NCBI GenBank assembly: GCA_021807105.1
Contig: JAKAPL010000010.1
Span: forward strand, 1 to 64,000
Length of the DNA: 64,000 bases
From: Myxococcales bacterium
GTDB taxonomy: Bacteria > Myxococcota > Myxococcia > Myxococcales > JAKAPL01
Direction of reading: 5' to 3'
The notes below the pieces were generated by a model that was not told the origin of the DNA, made no database searches, and was given only the letters and a program-made list of their open reading frames with translations. Positions 53,406-64,000 of the stretch are shown here, in pieces. The translations under genes were made by a program, and so were the position numbers. Numbering within the stretch: position 1 is the stretch's first letter; every line of letters begins with the position of its first letter.

Positions 53406-55268
53406 ATGCGCTTCGTATTCTCGCTTCTCGCTGCCGTGATCGCCGCAGCCTGCTCGACCCCGTCCCCCTCCTTCTCGGACGCTGGGCAGCACTACGGCCT
53501 GCCCGTGAGCAAGGATGGGGGCGGCTCCGCCGACGGCGGCGGCGCTCCCGACGGCGGCGTCACGGCGAACGACGGAGGCCCCGCCGGAGCGTGCCTCGCG
53601 GGCTCCGACTGCACGCTCGCCGGGAAACAGGCGGGTATCTGCTGCAACGGCACCTGCGTGGATCCGAATGGTGACCCCAGCAACTGCGGCTTCTGCGGCG
53701 ACGCCTGCGGGAAGGGGCAGTCCTGCGTCGCGGGCGGCTGCGGCTTCTCCTCTTGCGTGGGCGCGCCGGCCAACGACCCCTGCCCGCTCGCCGACGGCGG
53801 CTCGGGCTACTGCTGCGGGGACGCCTGCGCCGATCCGAACAGCGCCTTCGCGTCCGACACCGAGAATTGCGGCGGCTGCGGCGCCATCTGCCCCACGGGC
53901 TCGACCTGCCAGGCCGGGATCTGCGCACTTGCCGACGGCGGCCCGTCGCCGTGCGTCGATGGCGGCTGCCCATCTTCGTACGCGTGCTATTCCCTCCAGG
54001 GATCGTTCATCTGCCTCATCGCCGCCTGCCCGACCGGCGCCGATCACGCCACGTGCACCCGCGGAGTCTCGCCCGGGACCTGCTGCGGCGGGAGCTGCAT
54101 CGACACCAGCGCTGACAACAGGAACTGCGGCGACTGCGGGGCCGCGTGTGCCACCGGCCAGTTCTGCGACAACGGGACCTGCGAGGCGAACACGGCCTGC
54201 ACGCCGGCGACCCAGATGGCCGCTTGCCCCCTCGCGGCGAGCGGCATCGGCGCCTGCTGCGGGACGGCCTGCGTGGACATTCAGAACGACGATACGAACT
54301 GCGGCCTGTGCGGGAACGTCTGCCCCACTGGGTCGGCGTGCGTGCTCGGAGCGTGCGCCTGGCCCGACGGCGGGACCGCGACATGCAACCCCGGGAACCC
54401 GCAGGGATGCCCGGCGGGCCTCACCTGCAACGGCGCGGGGGGATGCTCGCCATTCTCCTGTGACGGCGGGGCGACGAGCTGCATCTTCGGCCAGGGCGAC
54501 TACCTCGGCATGTGCTGCAACGGCGTCTGCGTGGACCCGACGCAGGATCCGGCGAACTGCGGGACCTGCGGCGCGACGTGCGGGAGCGGCCTCTGCGCGG
54601 CGCCATTCCTGAAGAACGGCACTTGCGTGCCCGAGGGGAAGGCGGGGGCGGGCTGCGCCGCCGAAGGCGGCTGCCCGGGAAGCGACGTCTGCGTGGACGG
54701 CATGTGCCTCCCCACCGACTGCTCGACGGCGACCTTCTGCGCGCTCGCCAGGCCGGACGGCGGGGCCGCGATCGGCTTCTGCTGCGGCGGGCTCTTCTCC
54801 GCGCCGACCTGCGCCGACCTCGCGAGCGACTCCCAGAACTGCGGCGGGTGCGGCGTGACCTGCCCGGGCAGCTCGACCTGCGTGAACGGCGTTTGCACCG
54901 GCACGCCCGCGGGTTGCGGCGTGGGAAGAGACATGGCGTTCTGCGATCTCGACGCGGGGCAGGCCCTGGTCTGCTGCCCGGGCGAAGGGTGCGTGGACTC
55001 CACCAGCCTGCACGACTGTGGCGCCTGCGGCAACGACTGCACCCAGGCGGGGCCCGGACAGGTCTGCCTCGGAGGCCAGACGTGCGGCGTGACCGCCTGC
55101 GCGGCCACGATGGACGGGGGCGAGACATGCCCGCTCGGAGACGGCGGCAACCTCGGCGGTTGCTGCTCGGGCCGGTGCGTGGACCTCAACTCGGACAACG
55201 ATAACTGCGGCGGGTGCGACAGCCCGTGCGCGGGCGGAACGACCTGCCAGGGCGGCTCCTGCCAGTAG
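53406..55268 (+). CDS. Surface lipoprotein with eight Cys-rich repeats
   Basis: The 620-residue protein starts MRFVFSLLAAVIAAACSTPS, a lipoprotein signal. After an Asp/Gly-rich spacer it carries about eight repeats of the form CCxGxCVDxxxDxxNCGxCGxxC (for example TCVDPNGDPSNCGFCGDACG, SCIDTSADNRNCGDCGAACA, RCVDLNSDNDNCGGCDSPCA), each about 60-80 residues. Such disulfide-rich modules are common in secreted proteins of Myxococcota and are probably structural or adhesive. ATG 53406 starts the signal; the ORF extends upstream without support. Confidence 0.85.
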   Translation: MRFVFSLLAAVIAAACSTPSPSFSDAGQHYGLPVSKDGGGSADGGGAPDGGVTANDGGPAGACLAGSDCTLAGKQAGICCNGTCVDPNGDPSNCGFCGDACGKGQSCVAGGCGFSSCVGAPANDPCPLADGGSGYCCGDACADPNSAFASDTENCGGCGAICPTGSTCQAGICALADGGPSPCVDGGCPSSYACYSLQGSFICLIAACPTGADHATCTRGVSPGTCCGGSCIDTSADNRNCGDCGAACATGQFCDNGTCEANTACTPATQMAACPLAASGIGACCGTACVDIQNDDTNCGLCGNVCPTGSACVLGACAWPDGGTATCNPGNPQGCPAGLTCNGAGGCSPFSCDGGATSCIFGQGDYLGMCCNGVCVDPTQDPANCGTCGATCGSGLCAAPFLKNGTCVPEGKAGAGCAAEGGCPGSDVCVDGMCLPTDCSTATFCALARPDGGAAIGFCCGGLFSAPTCADLASDSQNCGGCGVTCPGSSTCVNGVCTGTPAGCGVGRDMAFCDLDAGQALVCCPGEGCVDSTSLHDCGACGNDCTQAGPGQVCLGGQTCGVTACAATMDGGETCPLGDGGNLGGCCSGRCVDLNSDNDNCGGCDSPCAGGTTCQGGSCQ

Positions 55269-55275
55269 CCCTCTC

Positions 55276-55296
55276 CCGGCGATTGACAATCGCCGG
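55276..55296. terminator. Perfect hairpin before kdsB
   Basis: CCGGCGATT-gac-AATCGCCGG, a nine-bp perfect stem eight bases after the lipoprotein stop. No T-tract follows. TTGACA (55283-55288) within it could also be a -35; ACTCAT lies 18 bp on and six bases before GTG 55319. Terminator or overlapping promoter is undecided. Confidence 0.4.
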
Positions 55297-55318
55297 TCGA
55301 TAGACGACTCATGCGCCC

Positions 55319-57761
<2,443 letters not shown>

Positions 57762-58592
57762 ATGAGCGTGCCCGTCCGGATCTCCTTCGCGGGGCACGAG
57801 GTCGGTGACGGCCGCCCTCTTCTTCTCATCGCTGGCCCGTGCATCGTGACCACCCGTGAAGAGGTCCTTCGCAACGCCCGGCAGGTCCAGGACCTGGCCC
57901 TGCGGCACGGCGTCCCGGTCGTCTTCAAGGCTTCCTGGGACAAGGCCAACCGGACGACGACCGGGGGATACCGGGGACCAGGGATGACCGACGCGCTCGC
58001 GATCCTCGCGGCGGTCAAGGCCGAGGTCGGACTGCCGGTGCTGACCGACGTGCACGAGCCGGGTCAGGTCGAGCGAGTGGCCGAAGTCGCCGACGCGCTC
58101 CAGATCCCCGCGTTCCTCTGCAAGCAGACGGACCTTGTGCTCGCCGCCGCGCGGACGGGCAAGGCGCTCAACGTCAAGAAGGGGCAGTTCCTCGCCCCGG
58201 AGGACATGCACGGTCCGCTCCAGAAAGCACGGGCCGCGGGGAACAACAACGTCCTCCTGACCGAGCGGGGTGCCTGCCTCGGGTACCACGACCTCGTGGT
58301 GGACATGCGGGGGCTCGCCGTGATGCGCGAGCTCCCGGCGCCGGTCTGCATGGATGCCACCCACGCGGTCCAGCGGCCCGGCGCCGGGAAGGACGGCCGC
58401 AACACGGGCGACCGGCGGTTCGTGCCGCTGCTCGCGCGCGCGGCGGCCGCAGCCGGCATCGACGCCCTCTTCTGCGAGGTGCACGAGGATCCCATGACGG
58501 CGCGCTCGGACGGCGAGAACGCCTGCGACTTCCCGATGCTGGATCGGATCCTGCGCGAGGTCCTCGCGGTGCGCGGGGCCCTCGCGCGGTAG
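57762..58592 (+). CDS. kdsA: 3-deoxy-8-phosphooctulonate synthase
   Basis: The enzyme condenses phosphoenolpyruvate with arabinose 5-phosphate to give Kdo 8-phosphate. The 276-residue TIM barrel shows LLIAGPCIVTTREEVL, VVFKASWDKANRTT, the PEP-site LTERGACLGYHDLVVDMR and a CMDATHAVQRPG loop. It starts directly after the pyrG stop. The C-rather-than-N residue of metal-dependent members may be GPC, but the class cannot be decided safely here. Confidence 0.95.
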   Translation: MSVPVRISFAGHEVGDGRPLLLIAGPCIVTTREEVLRNARQVQDLALRHGVPVVFKASWDKANRTTTGGYRGPGMTDALAILAAVKAEVGLPVLTDVHEPGQVERVAEVADALQIPAFLCKQTDLVLAAARTGKALNVKKGQFLAPEDMHGPLQKARAAGNNNVLLTERGACLGYHDLVVDMRGLAVMRELPAPVCMDATHAVQRPGAGKDGRNTGDRRFVPLLARAAAAAGIDALFCEVHEDPMTARSDGENACDFPMLDRILREVLAVRGALAR

Positions 58593-58615
58593 GTGGCGCC
58601 GGCCCCTCAGGGTGT

Positions 58616-59731
58616 GTGAATGAATCTCCGGATCGAGCTCGGCCGTCGAGGCGGGTCCAGATACGAGGCGCGGCGACGAGCCATCCCCACTGGAGGATGG
58701 TGCAGTTGACCCATCCCCATCTTCGATGGGGCCCCGGACGCAGATGGGCCCGGATCGGCGGCCCGGCGGCGGGAGGGGATTCGTCCAGACGCCCTCAGCC
58801 CACACCGGCCGGAGTCCCGCTTCGCAAGCGATTCCGGCGGGCGATCCGGTACCCGGTGCTTCGCCTGCTCCTCGGGCTCGCCGCGTCTCTCCCGATCGGG
58901 GTCGCGCTGCGGGTAGGCGCGACCCTCGGCCGACTCGCCTTCCGGCTGCTCCGCTCGCAGCGCAGCCTCGCGCTCGACCACCTCGCGCTGGCCTTCCCGG
59001 ACAAGACGGCGTCGGAGCGGTGGGCGCTCGCCGAGGCTTGTTTCGCCGAGCTGGGTCGGTGCGGGCTGGAGGCCTGCGCCGCGGGAAAAATCCAGCCCCG
59101 CCTGCGCGACTACGTCCGGTGGCCCGACGAAGAGATCGAGAGCTTACGGATGGATCTCGCGGGCGGAGGAGGGGGCATCTTCGTCACCGGACACCTGGGC
59201 AACTGGGAGCTCCTGGCCCGGCGAATCGCCGCCGAGGGCTTCGACCACGCGGTCGTGGTCCGCGATTCGGGGGATCCGAGGCTCTCCGACCTCGTCCGGA
59301 GGTTCCGGTCGGCCGGCGGCGTGCGGACCGTCGGGCGCGGACAGGGCCTCGCCCCCGTACGCGAGATGCTCTCTGCCTTCCGGCGGGGCGCGCTGATTGC
59401 TTTCCTCATCGACCAGGACACGCGGGTCCAGGGCGTGCAGGTGCCTTTCTTCGGGCGGCTCGCTCATACGCCGACCGTGGCGGAGGACCTCGCCCGGCGG
59501 ACGGGCGCTCCGGTCTTCGTGGGGTTCGTACACCGACATCCCGACGGGGGACACCGGATGCACACGGAGCGGGTGCCCTGGGATGCCAGCATGCCGCCGC
59601 TGACCGCCCTGCTCACCCGGCGGATCGAAGAGGAGATTCGCAGCCACCCGACCGACTGGGTCTGGATGCACCGCCGCTGGAAGCGAGGAGCGGTTCAACC
59701 CACGGAGAACACTGTCTTATCTTCGGCATAG
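58616..59731 (+). CDS. LpxL/HtrB-family lipid A acyltransferase-like protein
   Basis: The protein has up to 371 residues. The conserved part starts near residue 65 (RKRFRRAIRYPVLRLLLGLA) with one membrane anchor. The catalytic H-x4-E motif is GIFVTGHLGNWELLARRIAA, followed by GALIAFLIDQDTRVQGVQVP and TGAPVFVGFVHRHPDGGHRM. It probably adds a secondary acyl chain to lipid A. The first 60 residues (GTG 58616) are atypical and include the hairpin at 58715, so the true start may be further in. It takes the place where kdsD and kdsC stand in related operons. Confidence 0.8.
   Translation: MNESPDRARPSRRVQIRGAATSHPHWRMVQLTHPHLRWGPGRRWARIGGPAAGGDSSRRPQPTPAGVPLRKRFRRAIRYPVLRLLLGLAASLPIGVALRVGATLGRLAFRLLRSQRSLALDHLALAFPDKTASERWALAEACFAELGRCGLEACAAGKIQPRLRDYVRWPDEEIESLRMDLAGGGGGIFVTGHLGNWELLARRIAAEGFDHAVVVRDSGDPRLSDLVRRFRSAGGVRTVGRGQGLAPVREMLSAFRRGALIAFLIDQDTRVQGVQVPFFGRLAHTPTVAEDLARRTGAPVFVGFVHRHPDGGHRMHTERVPWDASMPPLTALLTRRIEEEIRSHPTDWVWMHRRWKRGAVQPTENTVLSSA
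58715..58731. repeat. CCCCATC/GATGGGG hairpin, second copy
   Basis: CCCCATC-ttc-GATGGGG, the reverse complement of the stem at 11018-11034. It lies in the leader or 5' part of the acyltransferase gene. The shared core is CCCCATCTTCGATGGGG, so this may be a small dispersed hairpin repeat. Confidence 0.4.
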
Positions 59732-59758
59732 CAAGTAACATACCATTCGCTCTCTGGA

Positions 59759-59788
59759 TTGAAGCACGCGGGAAAAGAATGGTAAGAT
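59759..59788 (+). promoter_or_regulatory. Predicted promoter of the lpt-rpoN operon
   Basis: TTGAAG (59759-59764), an 18-bp spacer and TAAGAT (59783-59788), nine bases before ATG 59798. The 66-bp gap after the acyltransferase gene is AT-rich for this genome. The leader would be two to three bases. Confidence 0.5.
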
Positions 59789-59797
59789 CGCTCGCGT

Positions 59798-60325
59798 ATG
59801 CGGCCCATTGCCCTCCTGCTTGCCGTCCCGGCGACCCTCCTCGCCTGCCGGCCTCCGGCGCGGGGGAGCGAGACGACGGCGCCCCCATCCATCGAGCTGT
59901 TCGGCGCCGAGAGCTTCGAGTTTCGCGAGGGAGCCCTGCGAGCCCATGGCCGTGCCTCCCACGTGTACTACCGCCGCGACACCGGGGATGCATGGGCCGA
60001 GAATCCCGAGGTGGACTTCCCGGATCGCCGGACGAGCGGCCGTCCGAGTGGCCAGGTCCATCTGCGGGCGCCGCACGCCCACGGAAATCCGTTCGCCCAG
60101 GAGGTCGAGGCGGACGGCACGGTACGTCTATCGGCTGACAACGGCGAGCAGGGGCTGACGGAGCGAGCCGCGTATCACGGCCGGCAGGCGCTGGCCTCGG
60201 GCGACCGGCCCGTCCATCTCTGGGCGGCCGCCTTCGATCTCGAGGCGCCGGGCTTCCGCCTCGACACCTTCCACGACCTCCTGGATCTCGGCCCGGCCAG
60301 GCTGGTCGCCCGCGGGGCACCATGA
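59798..60325 (+). CDS. lptC: LptC-like LPS export protein, lipoprotein form
   Basis: The 175-residue protein precedes lptA and shows the LptC-type pattern of short beta-repeats (IELFGAESFEFREGALRAHG, GNPFAQEVEADGTVRLSADN, GFRLDTFHDLLDL). LptC passes LPS from the LptBFG extractor to LptA. Instead of the usual N-terminal membrane helix it begins MRPIALLLAVPATLLACRPP, a lipobox, so it may be lipid-anchored. It overlaps lptA by four bases. Assignment rests partly on position. Confidence 0.75.
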   Translation: MRPIALLLAVPATLLACRPPARGSETTAPPSIELFGAESFEFREGALRAHGRASHVYYRRDTGDAWAENPEVDFPDRRTSGRPSGQVHLRAPHAHGNPFAQEVEADGTVRLSADNGEQGLTERAAYHGRQALASGDRPVHLWAAAFDLEAPGFRLDTFHDLLDLGPARLVARGAP

Positions 60326-60852
60326 CCGCCTTCCTGCTCGGCGTCCTCCTAGGGGCGGCCCCCACGGCGGCGCGGCCGACCCGCCCCGAGATCCCGGTGC
60401 AGGTCCGGTGCGACGACATGGTCGTCGAGGACAGGCACGCGCTGGCTCGCTGCACCGGCCACGTCGTGGCCATCCGGCAGAACGTGACCTTGACCTGCGA
60501 TCGCGCCGTGGCGAGCTACGACGGCAGCGGCCGGGTCCGAAACCTCACCTGCCTGGGGCGGGTCCACGTGGTCCAGCGCATCGCCGTCGCGAAATCGCCC
60601 CCCGCCCCCTCCCAAGCGGCCGCACCCCCGAGCGAGCGGATCGCCGACGGAGACAAGGGTGTCTACCGCGAGGAGAGCCGGACGCTGACCTTGACGGGCC
60701 ACGCGACGCTCGTCCAGGGCGCGGACCGGCTGGCCGGAGAACCCATCGTCTTCTATGTCGACGAGGATCGCGTCGTCGCGGAAGGGGCGAAGCTCGTGGG
60801 TCGGGCGGAGGACGCGGTGGTCACGCGCCACGCCGACGGCGGGACACCATGA
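60322..60852 (+). CDS. lptA: LPS export periplasmic protein LptA
   Basis: The 176-residue protein has a signal peptide (MTAFLLGVLLGAAPTAARP) and an OstA-like beta-jellyroll (VRCDDMVVEDRHALARCTGH, VVAIRQNVTLTCDRAVASYD, VYREESRTLTLTGHATLVQG). LptA bridges the periplasm and carries LPS from LptC to the outer-membrane LptD. It carries an Ala/Pro-rich insert (about residues 91-107). It overlaps both neighbours by ATGA. Confidence 0.88.
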   Translation: MTAFLLGVLLGAAPTAARPTRPEIPVQVRCDDMVVEDRHALARCTGHVVAIRQNVTLTCDRAVASYDGSGRVRNLTCLGRVHVVQRIAVAKSPPAPSQAAAPPSERIADGDKGVYREESRTLTLTGHATLVQGADRLAGEPIVFYVDEDRVVAEGAKLVGRAEDAVVTRHADGGTP

Positions 60853-61628
60853 TCGCGCTCGCGACGGCCGGCGCTCCGGACGGCCCGCTGCCGATCGGGG
60901 CCAAGGCCGTGCTCGCCGCCGATCGGCTGGTCAAACGATTCGGACGGCGAACGGTGGTCGGGGGGGCGTCTTTCGAGGTCCGTTCCGGCGAAGTCGTCGG
61001 CCTCCTCGGCCCCAACGGCGCGGGGAAGACGACCTGCTTCCGCATGATCGTCGGCTTGTGCGCCGCCGACGCGGGGCGGGTCACGCTCGGGGAGCGGGAC
61101 ATCACCCGCCTGCCCATGCATCGCCGTTGCCGTCTGGGCCTGGGGTACCTCCCGCAGGAGGCGTCGATCTTCCGCCGCCTGACCGTCCGCGAGAACTTCC
61201 TCGCCGTGCTCGAGCTCACGGGCTGCCCGCGCCCCCTCCGGGAAGCGCGGGCTCGCGCGCTCCTCGACGAATTCGATCTCGGACGGGTGGCCGACAGCCT
61301 CGGCGAGAGCCTCTCGGGGGGGGAGCGGCGCCGGGCCGAGATCGCCCGGAGCTTGATCGCGGGTCCGCAGTTCATCCTGTTCGACGAGCCCTTCGCAGGC
61401 ATCGATCCCCTGGCGGTGGGCGAGATCCAACGGCTGATCGCCACGCTCCGGGGGCGGGGGATCGGCGTTCTTCTCTCCGACCACAACGCCCGCGACACGC
61501 TGGGCGTCTGCGATCGGGCCTACCTGATCGCGGAAGGAGGGATCCTCGAGACAGGGACCCCGCGAGCGATCGCCGCGAGCGCCCGGGCGCGGGCCGTGTA
61601 CCTGGGCGAAGCTTTTCGGTTAGACTGA
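60849..61628 (+). CDS. lptB: LPS export ABC transporter ATPase LptB
   Basis: The 259-residue ATPase has Walker A LLGPNGAGKTTCFRMIVG, Q-loop YLPQEASIFRRLTV, signature ESLSGGERRRAEIARS, Walker B FILFDEPFAGIDPLAV and H-loop VLLSDHNARDTL, all close to LptB. It powers LPS extraction with LptF/G, which are not in the window. An extra N-terminal 20 residues precede the conserved start AADRLVKRFGRRTVV. The ATG overlaps lptA. rpoN follows 15 bases downstream. Confidence 0.95.
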   Translation: MIALATAGAPDGPLPIGAKAVLAADRLVKRFGRRTVVGGASFEVRSGEVVGLLGPNGAGKTTCFRMIVGLCAADAGRVTLGERDITRLPMHRRCRLGLGYLPQEASIFRRLTVRENFLAVLELTGCPRPLREARARALLDEFDLGRVADSLGESLSGGERRRAEIARSLIAGPQFILFDEPFAGIDPLAVGEIQRLIATLRGRGIGVLLSDHNARDTLGVCDRAYLIAEGGILETGTPRAIAASARARAVYLGEAFRLD

Positions 61629-61643
61629 AGAGGAACTCCCATC

Positions 61644-63149
61644 ATGTCGCTCGAGCTCAAGCCCAACCTCCGCCTCTCGCAGCAGCTCGTCATGACGCCG
61701 CAGCTCCAGCAGGCGATCAAGCTGCTGCAGCTCTCGCGGATGGAGCTGCAAGACCTCATCCGCGACGAGATGATGCAGAACCCGGTGCTCGAAGAACCGC
61801 AGGAAGGGGAGGACACCGAGGGAGCGGGCGAGGACGCGAAGGCCGCCGAGAAGAACCAACCCCTGCTCGAGACGGAGGAGCCCCCTCCCGAGGCGCAGAA
61901 GCCCTCGGAAAAGATGGAGGAGGTCAAGGGCGAGGGGCAGAACGAGATCGACTGGGACGACTACCTGAACAACTACCAGATCACCCGCACCGCGCCCTCG
62001 GGCGGGCGCCCCTCCCCGGAAGATCTGCCGAGCTACGAAGCGACGCTCACGAAGAAGGTCTCCCTTTTCGACCACCTGCTCTGGCAGATCAAGCTCTCGC
62101 CGTTCACCCCCGAGGAGAAGCGGGTGGCGATGCTGATCATCGGGAACCTCGACGACGACGGCTACCTCCAGGTCGAGGGGGAGCAAGGCGATCCCCTCCT
62201 GGCGATCGCCGCGGACGCCGGCGTCTCCATCGAGGTCGCGGGACGGACGCTGCGCAAGATCCAGATGCTCGACCCGGTGGGCGTCGCCGCGCGGGACCTC
62301 CCGGAGTGCCTGCTCCTCCAGTCCCGTCACCTCGGTGTCGAGGGAAGCCTGGTGGGCGCGATCATCAACCGGCACCTGCGCCACGTGGAGAGCAAGAACT
62401 ATCCGGCGATCGCGCGCGACCTGAAGGTCCCCCTCGAGGCGGTGGTCGCCGCCGTCCGGGTCATCTCGCAGATGGAGCCCAAGCCCGGGCGGGCGTACGC
62501 CGGCGAAGATCCGCAGTACATCACCCCCGACATCTACGTCTACAAGGTCGGCGAGGAGTACCTGACGGTGCTCAACGACGACGGCCTCTCCAAGCTGCGG
62601 ATCTCCAACATCTATCGCAGCAAGCTTAAGAACGGGGGGGCGAACGGGGACGGCGCCAGGGAGTACATCCAGGAGAAGCTCCGTTCGGCCGTCTGGCTGA
62701 TTCGATCGATCCACCAGCGGCAGCGGACGATCTTCAAGGTCACCGAGAGCATCGTAAAGTTCCAGCGGGAGTTCTTGGACAAGGGCGTCGCGTTCCTCAA
62801 GCCACTCGTCCTGCGCGACGTGGCCGAGGACATCGGGATGCACGAGTCCACGGTCTCGCGGGTGACCTCGAACAAGTTCGTCCACACGCCGCAGGGGATC
62901 TACGAGCTCAAGTACTTCTTCAACTCGTCCATCGGCAGCGTGGGCGGAGGCGAGGATCTGGCCAGTGCGGCGGTCAAGAACCACCTGCGCCAGATCGTCG
63001 CCGACGAGGATCCGAAGGAGCCGTACAGCGACCAGAAGATCGTCGAGTTGATGCGGGCGAGAGGCATCGAGATCGCGCGCCGGACGGTGGCCAAGTACCG
63101 CGAGGTACTCGGAATCCTTCCATCCGCCAAACGGCGCCGTTATTTCTAG
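61644..63149 (+). CDS. rpoN: RNA polymerase sigma-54 factor
   Basis: The 501-residue sigma factor has region I (LRLSQQLVMTPQLQQAIKLL), an acidic region II (about residues 50-115), the core-binding region (LLWQIKLSPFTPEEKRVAML) and a C-terminal DNA-binding part ending in the RpoN box IARRTVAKYREVLGILPS. It recognises -24/-12 promoters and needs AAA+ activators such as the FHA protein at 40682. The lptB-rpoN-hpf-ptsN order is widely conserved. ATG 61644 follows GAGGAACTCCC. Confidence 0.97.
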   Translation: MSLELKPNLRLSQQLVMTPQLQQAIKLLQLSRMELQDLIRDEMMQNPVLEEPQEGEDTEGAGEDAKAAEKNQPLLETEEPPPEAQKPSEKMEEVKGEGQNEIDWDDYLNNYQITRTAPSGGRPSPEDLPSYEATLTKKVSLFDHLLWQIKLSPFTPEEKRVAMLIIGNLDDDGYLQVEGEQGDPLLAIAADAGVSIEVAGRTLRKIQMLDPVGVAARDLPECLLLQSRHLGVEGSLVGAIINRHLRHVESKNYPAIARDLKVPLEAVVAAVRVISQMEPKPGRAYAGEDPQYITPDIYVYKVGEEYLTVLNDDGLSKLRISNIYRSKLKNGGANGDGAREYIQEKLRSAVWLIRSIHQRQRTIFKVTESIVKFQREFLDKGVAFLKPLVLRDVAEDIGMHESTVSRVTSNKFVHTPQGIYELKYFFNSSIGSVGGGEDLASAAVKNHLRQIVADEDPKEPYSDQKIVELMRARGIEIARRTVAKYREVLGILPSAKRRRYF

Positions 63150-63176
63150 CCGTTACCTTCCACCGAGGAGATCGGC

Positions 63177-63734
63177 ATGCAGACGAACATCACTTTCCGC
63201 AACCTGGAGGCGAGCGAGGCCATCAAGAGCTACGCTCGCGAGAAGGTAGACCGCGTCAACAAGTACCTGGACAAGGCCAGCGAGGCCCACGTCGTCCTGG
63301 CCCTCGAGCGCCACCTGCACCACGCCGACATCACCGTGCACGCCGGGCCCTTCTTCCTGCGGGGACGCGAGAAGAGCGAGGACATGTACGCCTCGATCGA
63401 CCTCGCCATGGACAAGATCGAGCGCCAGCTCAAGCGTTACAAGGAGAAGCTGAAGAGCCACCGCGCCCTGCCCCACCACGCCGAGGTCGCGACGGTGACG
63501 GTCCGCCACGATGTCGTCGCGGTCAGCGGGCCGGAGGCGCCGCCGGCGCCGCCCCGCGTCGTCCGCACCGACGAGTTCCACGCCAAGCCGATGTCGGTCG
63601 AGGAGGCGATCCTGCAGCTCGATCTCGTCGAGAGCAGCTTCCTCGTCTTCACCAACGCGGCCAGCCGCGAGGTGAACGTCGTGTACCGGCGTCAGGACGG
63701 CAACTACGGGCTCATCGAGGCGCGCCCGCGGTAG
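63177..63734 (+). CDS. hpf: Long-form ribosome hibernation promoting factor
   Basis: The 185-residue protein has an N-terminal S30AE domain (MQTNITFRNLEASEAIKSYA, DLAMDKIERQLKRYKEKLKS) and, after a linker, the C-terminal dimerisation domain (KPMSVEEAILQLDLVESSFL, VVYRRQDGNYGLIEARPR) of the long HPF type that makes 100S ribosomes. It is located between rpoN and ptsN, as in many proteobacteria. ATG 63177 has ACCGAGGAGATC upstream. Confidence 0.93.
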   Translation: MQTNITFRNLEASEAIKSYAREKVDRVNKYLDKASEAHVVLALERHLHHADITVHAGPFFLRGREKSEDMYASIDLAMDKIERQLKRYKEKLKSHRALPHHAEVATVTVRHDVVAVSGPEAPPAPPRVVRTDEFHAKPMSVEEAILQLDLVESSFLVFTNAASREVNVVYRRQDGNYGLIEARPR

Positions 63735-63770
63735 CGAGCGGCCTCGTCCCCGGCCCCCCCGGAAGGACCG

Positions 63771-64000
63771 ATGAACATCAGGCAGTTCCTGGAGCCGTCC
63801 GCGGTCCTCGCGGACCTGCGCGGCCGGAATAAGCACGACGTGCTCGCGGAGCTTTGCGAGCCGGTCTCGCGGCTGCACCCGGCCCTGCGGCAGGAGCGGC
63901 TGCTCGCGACCCTGCTGGAGCGGGAAGGGCTCAGCTCGACCGGGCTGGAGGGGGGGGTCGCCGTGCCCCACGGCAAGCTCCCCGGCCTTCCGGCCATCGT
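63771..64000 (+). CDS. ptsN: PTS IIA-Ntr protein (3' partial)
   Basis: The first 76 codons (MNIRQFLEPSAVLADLRGRN) lead to the phospho-His motif GGVAVPHGKLPG, and the window ends there. PtsN is the output protein of the nitrogen-related phosphotransferase system and often modulates potassium transport and stress functions. GGAAGGACCG precedes the ATG. Position after hpf supports the call. Confidence 0.9.
   Translation, partial: MNIRQFLEPSAVLADLRGRNKHDVLAELCEPVSRLHPALRQERLLATLLEREGLSSTGLEGGVAVPHGKLPGLPAI

Overview
This window comes from a very GC-rich Gram-negative bacterium. LPS-transport and Kdo genes, a complete type II secretion core, an FHA-containing sigma-54 activator, Cys-rich secreted lipoproteins and remnants of an alternative complex III/caa3-type respiratory cluster together point to the Myxococcota or another former deltaproteobacterial lineage. 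That placement is inference from gene content. Genes are densely packed, with many ATGA/GTGA four-base overlaps.

Layout. (1) 1-4189: an in-frame chimera of HsdR, ActF-like, Sco-like and CoxB-like fragments, followed by coxA, coxC and a subunit IV gene; a small inverted-repeat element has split the 5' end of coxA. (2) 4192-7781: two secreted proteins, a helical-repeat protein and type III pantothenate kinase. (3) 7782-8747: gene-free, repeat-rich. (4) 8748-10978: a Cys-less thiolase-like protein coupled to a Zn-ribbon/OB protein. (5) 11084-16745 (minus): a seven-gene arsenic operon, arsR / arsD-ahpD / arsA / thioredoxin / ccdA / acr3 / arsC. (6) 16938-18329: two membrane proteins, one DedA-like. 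(7) 18419-32183 (minus): gspC-D-E-F-(44-aa membrane protein)-G-H-I-J-K-L-M-N. (8) 32394-33261: winged-helix-like gene, tRNA-Ala(GGC) and a small coiled-coil gene. (9) 33992-38896: a membrane fusion protein, a radical SAM enzyme with a Tat-like leader and an AMMECR1 protein with a signal-like leader. (10) 38969-46337: CpoB-like protein, PAS-HisKA protein without an ATPase domain, FHA/sigma-54 activator, lipoprotein, 7TM-HD phosphohydrolase. (11) 46338-53405: secreted proteins, CspA, small regulators and nested repeats. (12) 53406-64000: Cys-rich lipoprotein, then kdsB-pyrG-kdsA-lpxL-like-lptC-lptA-lptB-rpoN-hpf-ptsN.

Three repeat families recur. Family A is a 189-246 bp MITE-like element with inverted ends GCCCGTCTTATTCACGGT and 3-bp TNA target duplications (four copies plus one solitary end). 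Family B is about 180-190 bp, with inverted ends GAGGCTRRTGT and CTAG on both flanks (two copies, one carrying a nested family A insertion). Family C is a dispersed block with a 21-bp minisatellite (two copies, each beside a family A copy). Other in-frame repeats are the 57-bp array in arsA and a separate 21-bp array near 33.7 kb.

The strongest candidate for an undescribed system is 33992-38896. An integral-membrane spermidine-synthase-like/polyferredoxin fusion is translationally coupled to a radical SAM enzyme with a Tat-like signal and followed by AMMECR1 with a hydrophobic leader. This would be an AmmeMemoRadiSam-type pathway on the outer face of the inner membrane. Starts were chosen by SD sites, overlaps and family N termini. 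No database search could be run.
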